A stretch of 64,000 bases of DNA from Fallopia convolvulus (taxonomy: Eukaryota > Streptophyta > Magnoliopsida > Caryophyllales > Polygonaceae). The notes below the pieces were generated by a model, which saw only the letters and a program-made list of their open reading frames with translations, did not search any database and had not been told where the DNA came from. Each line of letters begins with the position of its first letter. Within the stretch, counting starts at the first letter, position 1. Below, in pieces: positions 56,930-64,000 of the stretch. The translations under genes were made by a program, and so were the position numbers. The stretch lies in assembly GCA_964016875.1 (NCBI GenBank), contig OZ024733.1:22921324-22985323 (forward strand), written 5' to 3'.

Positions 56930-58700
56930 GGGAACAACAAGCCTCCCCTACTGAAGGTAGGAGAGTATGATCACTGAAAGATCCTTTTTGCCACATGGAT
57001 CAAGAGTAATGACTACCTAGATTGGTCTGTCATTGGGGATGGAGACTACGTTGTTCATGCTAAATAGAAGGATAAGAAATCCGAATGGGGTCCAACTAAG
57101 AAGACTGGAATGGAGAAAGAATTCCAAAGCTAAGATGTACTTGAACAATGCCTTGGGATCTAAGGACTGGCTCAAAGTGGTCAATTGCAAGACTGACAAA
57201 GAAGCTTGGACTGCAATTGAACAAATGCATATCGAAAGCTCAAATGTAAAAGAAAGTCATCAAAAGGCTGGCAAGAAGGACTTCTTCTACTTTAAAATGA
57301 AGGAAGGAGAATCCATCTCCTCATACCAATCCCGATTTGAGACTTTGGTGAATCTGATCAATCATCTTGGGATTGGTGACTCTATTTCTCAAACTTAAGA
57401 AATCTCTACGATCATTGATGGTTTGGGACCCAAATATGTGGTCACCAAAGGTTTTCTCAGGGAAAATCCACTTACTAAGACCAATACTCTTCATGAAATC
57501 TTTGCAAACTGGCTGACTATGAGCGTTATGAGAACGTCACAAGTGGTGCATCAAGTTCTAACAAGGGAATTGATCTCAAGGTGGGGAAGGCTATTGAGAA
57601 TGTTACCACTGGGAAGGATGATGATGAGATCGAAAAGGACTCAGACGTTGTGGTCATAACCAAGGCAATGAAATCTCTTTACAGGAAAAGCAAGAAGCAG
57701 GGAATCCTGGAGGAGAGAGGAAACTACGAGAAAGAGAAGTTAAAGATGTCACTTGCTTCAAATGTTAGGAGAAGGGACACTATTCTAAGAGCTATCCCAA
57801 AGGCGACGAGTCTAGGAACGAAAAGAAAAAGGCCTATGTTGTTGCATGGGACCTTGATTTTGTTGATGAACTAGAGTCCAAAGTTTGCGCTATGACTCTA
57901 AAGATCGATGATCTAGAGAAAGTGGTATCTCCTAAACAATTTCTTTTTGATCTTGATAATGCAAAAAAATCTGATCTAATTGCTCTTGTTAAAAAGCTCT
58001 TTGAAGAAAACTTGAACATGCAAGATGAGTTGGATTCTTTTGATGAAAAATGTCACAATCTTGCGAAGAAGTTATCCAAATCAACTGTTACTAGTGTGGT
58101 TCCTTGTAATGCTTGTGAAAGTCTAAAAGATGAAGTCAAATCTCTCATTGAGACCAATAATGAACTTATGTTTGACTTGCTTGATCTTGAACTCAAAAAG
58201 GAAAAAATTGAAAAAGACCTAGACAAGAGAACTAGGGTTGTCTTCAATCCTATCAAGTTTGGTATTCGTTATGCTAAAGACAAGTCCGAATACCCCCCAG
58301 ATTACCTAACGATAGAAGAAAAGATGGAAAGAAAAGCTAGGGAACTTCAATCTGTTAAAGATAAAGTTAGTCACCTAAAAGGTCGGATCAAAATTCTGGA
58401 AAGTGGTATTAAAGGAAATATGGAATGGTACAATGGTAAAACTGTTCATATAATGTTCTTAGTACAGTCTCAAGGTAACCAACACAAAGTTCCTTGCAAG
58501 GAGCGTGCCGAGCAAAGAACCCTTTAAAAGCCTCATCCAAAATGATACCTTGGTGAATACTATAGGGCTTGTTTTCATTGTGGAAAGGGGGGTCATGTTC
58601 AAAAAGACTATAGAGTTAGACTAGCGTTGTCTAATAAAAAGGTTTACAAGAAGATCCTAGGGAGCAAAAAGAAATAGTGGTATGGTAACAATAATCAAGG
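56930..58700 (+). pseudogene. Ty1/copia gag
   Basis: Starts NKPPLLKVGEYDH (56938+), then ATWIKSNDYLDWSVIGDGDY, the usual copia gag opening. After many shifts come coiled-coil frames at 57892-58527 (LFDLDNAKKSDLIALVKKLF, ELDSFDEKCHNLAKKL) and a zinc knuckle at 58570-58611 (CFHCGKGGHVQKDY) whose last Cys has become Tyr. At least five frame changes or stops. Confidence 0.8.
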
Positions 58701-58929
58701 GTATAACAAGTCTTATCAAAACGAAAAGAAACAAGCTCACCAACCACACAAGAAGCAAGAAAACAATGCAGAAAGAGGGAAAAACTTTGTAGATCCCTCT
58801 AATGTTGCTTCTAGCTCAAAAAGTCCACATAAAGTAACTATCTTACAATCTCAAATTTATTATCTTATGTACTATGCTAATCGACCTGGGAAGGCTAAGC
58901 AAGCCTGGGTCGTTAAAACTTGATTTTCT

Positions 58930-61058
58930 TCTTTGCAGGATCAAGTGAGGGGGAACATCCGCTGGATCCTTGACAATGGGTGTTCATGTCACATGAGAGG
59001 GAGTGATAGTATTTTGTCCTCACTTCAAAAGGGTGCTAGAGGAAATATTTTCTTTGGCAATAACAATCAGAGAGAAATCATAGATACAAGAGAAGTTGAG
59101 TTGAATTAAGAGTAAAAGGTGTGAGCTTGGTCAATGACCTTGGTTACAATCTCTTGAACATTGCTCAAATTTGTGACCAGGGGAACAATGAGGTATCCTT
59201 CACCTCAAATGTACCGGTCTTGTGGTCCTGAGAGGAAAGAGGTGCGATAATGTCTATTTTGTCGACTCAAGTTTCCAACCACGAGAGAAGTGTTTTGCCA
59301 CAATCGCAGATGAAACGGATCTTTGGCACAAAAGGTTCATCCATGCAAATCATCGAAGGATACACAAACTCTTCTCATAAGAATTGGTAATAGGACTTCC
59401 AAGAGTTCTTGCGGAAAAGGTTAAACTATGAGAAAACTCTATGAAAGGGAAGAAAAGTCGATCTTCTTTTAAACTAAAGCAAACTATCAACACTTCTCGT
59501 CCTCATGAGATGATACACATGGATTTCTGTGGTCCCATGAGGATGAGAAGCCAAGAAGGTAGCAATTATGTTGTCATTATTGTTGACGATTTTACTAGGT
59601 ATATGTGGATGCTTTTTCTTAGTTCAAAGGATGAGACGTTCCTTGCATTCAAAAGCTAGATCAAGAATGTAGAAGGATCAACAAGACAAAAGCTATGTTC
59701 TATCAGTTCAGAACATGGAAAGGAATTTGAGAATTCCATGTTTCTTGGTTTTTGCAAAGGATATGGGGTTTCTCAAAACTTTTCTGCGCTTAGAACTCCT
59801 CAATAAAATGACGTAGCTGAAAGAAAGAATAGAACCCTGGAAAATATGGCTCGTACAATGATGTTGGCAAGGAACTTGCCTCGGTCCTTCTGGAATGAGG
59901 CCAACGACACTGCTTGCTACATCATAAATCGAGCATCTATTCATTCTACTCTTTCTAAACTCCATATGAACTAATCAGGGGACGCAAGCCCAATATTTTC
60001 CACTTGAAAGTCTTTAGATGTAGGTGCTTCATTCACAACAACGGGAAATATGAGCTCAACTAATATGATCCAAGAAGTGACAAAGGTATCTTTCTTGGAC
60101 ATGCATCAAACAACAAGCCTTACAAGGTGTTCAATAAGAAGACAAAGAAATTTGAAGAAAGCATTCATATCGTCTTTGATGAATCTAAGAGTGGAGGGGA
60201 CATCACTAGTGACAATAAGGTTTTGAAAATTCTAACTATGGAATCATATGATGATGTTCCAGGTTCAAGCACACAAGATCCTGATTAAAATGACTCTTCT
60301 CAGGATCAAGGATCAAGAGAAGATGACTCCAAAAGTGTCTCTGAACCTAAGGATGATGATCAACGAGGCTCATCACAAGCAGAAGGAACATCCCATGGAA
60401 CATCAGATCAATAGGAGGGAGAGGAGCCCAACATCGATCCCACTCAAATGTAAACAAGAAACTATCATCAACAAAGGGATCATTCTATTGATAACATCAT
60501 CATTCTATTGATAACATCATCACTCCATACGAAAAAGGTGTGATTACTCGTTCCTCTCTTAAGAACTTTTGTGCTTTCAATTCGTTATCTATCTTACAAA
60601 GCCAAAATTTGTAGTGGAAGCATTGAAAGATCCAAACTGGATTGTTTCCACGCAAGAGAAACTACACCAATTTGAACTGAACAAAGTATACAGACTGGTT
60701 CCCAAGCCAAATCACAAAATGGCTATAGGAGCAAAATGGGTTTTCAAGAACAAACTTAATGACACTGGAGCTGTCACAAGGAACAAGGCAAGGCTTATAG
60801 AAAAACGATACAATTAGCAAGAGGGTATTGATTACGATAAGATGTATTCCCCATTTACAAGAATAAAATCCATTCGTCTTCTAATTGTCTATGTTGCTCA
60901 CAAAGGAATCAAACTCTATCAAATGGATGTGAAGACATCATTCCTGAATGGGTATATACAAAAGGAGGTGTATGTCTTGCAACCTCCGGGATTCGAAGAT
61001 ATTGATCACCCTGACCACGTTTATGTGTTGGACAAGGTTCTTTACGGTCTTAAATAAA
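58930..61058 (+). pseudogene. Ty1/copia pol: protease, integrase, partial RT
   Basis: Protease WILDNGCSCHMRGSDSILSS (58962+), gag-pre-integrase ETDLWHKRFIHANHRRIHKL (~59318). Integrase core from 59490 (HEMIHMDFCGPMRMRSQEGS, VDDFTRYMWMLFL, SEHGKEFENS, NDVAERKNRTLENMARTMML) with readable D, D and E positions. RT from 60596: EALKDPNWIVSTQEKLHQFE, IGAKWVFKNKLN, VAHKGIKLYQMDVKTSFLNG, EVYVLQPPGFED, VLYGLK. The sequence breaks off at ~61058, before the catalytic YVDD box. RNase H and the 3' LTR are absent. Confidence 0.85.
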
Positions 61059-63039
61059 TAAGAGAAACTGAAACATAATGCTGGATAAAAGTGTGATAAA
61101 TTTTTTTTTCTTTTATTGAACTTCTACTCATAATGGAGAGTGAAACCTTATAGCGGAAAATTTCATGAAATTTAGTATTTGAAATTACATTGAGACGGTA
61201 ACTCTTGTGCCTATACATTATCTAGGAAATAAAACCCTAGACAAGTTTAACCTAAACTCAAAAATATAGTTGACCTTGTAACTTTTGACAACATATCCAA
61301 CTGCAGCGCGTGCCATCTTCAACATACTTCTCACAACCTGAATGGAAAGATCACCTGATGTGTCGCGATGAGAAATACGGTTGACACTAGCCGACCATGC
61401 AAAGGAAAAACAATAGTGGTCGGGTTAGTCTTATGACAGACTAAGCAAGTGGGCTTCTTAAGGTGGTTCCGGTCTAGGGAGAGAGTGTAGGTATGGGTAT
61501 CGGAAACAGAATAAAAGCCGGAAGAAAACCAGTATCTATATTCCTCCATGGAAAATGGCATGACTTTCGAAAGAAGGAAAAAGGAAGAGATCATCACAAA
61601 GGTTGATGTCCCAGAGTTTAATGCAAATATGTTGGGAACGCTGTTACACCGAGATTATTATAGTTGGTTCATTAAACCCTCGTTGACCTCGTGCACCTCA
61701 ACAAACCTCGTCGCATACGTGTTTTTCGAATTCAGATTGGAACCAGATGACAACGAAATTCGAGAGCGAGGATGGTTTCCCATTTTGTACCGACCATCCT
61801 ATCCATTTTTCTTTGTGTACGAGTACACTTATCTGAGTTGCTTTTAAACGATTAAGGTAGTTCCACTTAGATAATTTAATACTTTAATTCGATGAGACAA
61901 AGTCTCGGGGTACTTATTAAGATATACGGGCACCTACGTCCCTTGGGACTATTAAAGTGAGAACACTCCTCAACGGTTGAGGGACATGGGTCATGGCCTT
62001 ACACTAGGAATAAAACGACCTAGTGAGAATTAATTTTATTATATACGAGTCACATGACTCTAAAGTCACTCTTTAAACTACAACATATTATAATAACACA
62101 CAACATTACATATAGTCACACATCAACGAGGCCAACGTCCATAACTAGCACAACTTATGGTATGTACTAGAAATAGCAATCGTTAAATCAAGGAAAATAA
62201 TACAATCCTAGATTCATTTTTATTCACACAGAAATTCCCAACATATATTAAAATGTCATGATTCAAAATCACGTATTTAAAACGAACACGGAAAAAGGAA
62301 CTGAGTTCACTTGCCTTGGTAATGACGGTAACTAATTGCGAAAAGATCACTCGAGATTACGAACTTGAATTTGTTCCTGATTCAACCAACCACAAAATAA
62401 ATTATCGTCAATTTATTTTGCTAACTCGACAACGTCGATTTTTAAGGAACAACAAAAAGGTTCAAGTTTATAAAATTATAAACTTTCCCATCATATTAAT
62501 AATGGCTTTTTTAGTAATATAATGAAATTGATTCATGTTATTGGAATTAAACCTTATTTAATATATATATATATTAACATAAGGTTATTTTTTTATTTAA
62601 AACAATTGAATTTATAACACAACCTCAACTCAAAATAGGAGGTTAATGTTATTGTTATTATGTTCTTATTCATAAGATAATAACTTATTTATAAAATTTT
62701 CTTACAAAATCAAATAAAATTTCTAAGTTTACTCAAAATACATAAGTTTACCCAAAATTATCATTTAATTAATTATACTCGTTTTTAAAATTTTCTTTTC
62801 AATGAAACCACTTATTCATAAATCCTACTAAAATTACCAATTAAATTTATATGTTTAGTTAAAGACCCATAAGATATATTTTTATTAAAATATAAATATT
62901 TAGATAATTTTACCAATTTTAATTTAACAAATGTTTTTTTTAAATAAAACTAAAAACGAAAAAAACTACAAAATACACACTTGGTCGGGCCCGACATGTT
63001 CAGCCTAGATCAGCAACAACACAACACAATAACCTCCGA
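61059..63039. other. Unassigned stretch after the copia break
   Basis: On the minus strand, AATAAAAGAAAAAAAAA lies at 61118-61102, exactly where copia homology ends. A retro-inserted transcript or LTR fragment could have cut the RT there. 61540-62340 is moderately complex but not recognised; 62400-62990 is AT-rich with nothing seen. Confidence 0.3.
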
Positions 63040-64000
63040 CAAAACAGAGGCGGAATAGGGGTCCGATTATCAATGGCCAGAAGGTCAACTTCCACAAATC
63101 CGCCTTCCAGGTCACCAAAAATACAAGTAATACAACTAAGGAACAAATCAAATAGATTCTCCAAATCACAAACACGGTTGCGTTGGACAAATACCTAGGA
63201 TTTCCGATTATCAATGGAAGAGTAACACAAAACACCTTTAAACCACTAATTATGCGGACCAGATCCCAACTTGCAAAATGGAAAGCAAACACTCTATCCC
63301 AGAGGGACGTAAACCCTAATTAAAGAAAATCTATCAGCACAACCCAACTATATTATGCAATCCTTTATGCTACCCCAAGCTACCTTACAAGAACTTGACC
63401 AAATCAATAAAAATTTCTTTTGGAACAAGGATCACAACTACAAACCACTCATTAGTTGGAACTCCATTTGCCGCCCACCCGCGCATGGCGGGGTGGGAAT
63501 CGCCAAGGCAGAAGAGATGAACCAAGCACTCCAAATGAAACTGCTTTAGAAAATACTAGCTGAACCAGACAATCTATGGGTCAAAATTATTACGGAAATC
63601 TTAAAACGGAAAACATCCTAAACTACAAGAAAAAACATAACACCTCTTGGCAGTGGTCCAAGCTAATAGGCCTTAAAGACCTATCTGTGAAAGGACTTAT
63701 CTGGCAGATTGGGGATGGAAAGACAACTGGACCGGTAAGGGCCCTCTCAACCCAAGGACAGATGCGGAAAACCTCATTAATTGGGACGAAACCGTGGATG
63801 AGTACCTTAGAGAGGATAATTCGTGGAGCATTGAGAAATTGAGCAAGGTAATTAATCCAGACGACGTTGAAATCATATCCAAAATCATAAACCCTATTAA
63901 CAAAATCCCGAACAGACTATACTAGCAACCTAGCAAAAATGGCTGGTACTCAACCCATTCAACCATGCAATGGATCCACCAATCTAAAGGCGAACAAAAA
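63040..64000 (+). pseudogene. LINE ORF2 C-terminal part, runs off the window
   Basis: Plus-strand frames with stops give the region after the RT core: GQKVNFHKSAFQVTKNTSNT, DKYLGFPIINGRVTQNTFKP, RTRSQLAKWKANTLSQRDVN, then at 63340-63549 YYAMQSFMLPQATLQELDQI, FFWNKDHNYKPLISWNSICR and GGVGIAKAEEMNQALQMKLL, and WQWSKLIGLKDLSVKGLIWQ IGDGK at ~63650-63720. It matches the thumb and connection before the zinc-binding tail of L1-type ORF2. A stop follows KLL (63547-63549) and shifts follow. The 5' side ends at ~63040, so it is truncated. Confidence 0.8.

Noticed and set aside
61331..61847. Overlapping 88- and 99-codon frames on opposite strands
   Set aside because: No known domain; the 3' minus-strand context suggests an untranslated or LTR segment rather than a gene.

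Overview
The window looks like a stretch of a eudicot plant nuclear chromosome. It is AT-rich, holds one recognisable host gene, and is otherwise built from plant transposable elements of almost every class, many nested in one another. I cannot name the species. No bacterial, organellar, tRNA, rRNA or CRISPR features were seen.

Host gene: a two-exon BLADE-ON-PETIOLE/NPR5-type BTB-ankyrin gene lies on the minus strand (exon 1 12779-13195, exon 2 9819-10661). Its splice sites and reading phase are clean. It encodes about 419 residues and has an unusually short, divergent C-terminus.

Layout: 1-3266 is the 5' part of a minus-strand Ty3/gypsy element (pol, primer site, 1.78 kb LTR) inserted in a minus-strand LINE ORF1 (DUF4283 plus zinc knuckle, to 4809). 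4.9-6.7 kb holds a TGCAC-rich array, a CACTA transposon end and a second repeat array. 6.7-13.4 kb is the BOP locus, with a hAT MITE (8561-8752) on its 3' side. 13.4-24.8 kb holds decayed LINEs on both strands, a Stowaway MITE and a hAT-like (DUF4371) pseudogene. 24.9-35.6 kb is a decayed Athila-like Ty3/gypsy element with both LTRs, a tRNA-Asp-type primer site and all pol domains; its gag is split by a 1.18 kb MULE, and it is peppered with GCGATCGC palindromes. 35.8-36.8 kb is a TRIM element with a hAT MITE inside one LTR. 37-41 kb holds retrotransposon fragments and two more MITEs. 42.1-47.9 kb is a Mutator-like element (MULE) with a perfect 9-bp target duplication and a nearly intact multi-exon gene for a transposase apparently continued into a plant mobile domain. 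A tRNA-derived SINE (47888-48082) sits directly on its right-hand target duplication. 49.0-54.7 kb is a plus-strand Helitron carrying near its 5' end a head-to-tail array of minus-strand Helitrons (1.72 kb period). 55-61 kb is a decayed Ty1/copia element, and 63.0-64.0 kb another LINE ORF2.

The most notable object is the MULE at 42124-47867: boundaries, terminal repeats, exon phases and two protein domains agree, leaving one apparent frameshift between transposase and mobile domain. Also notable are the Helitron array and the palindrome family in the Athila-like element.
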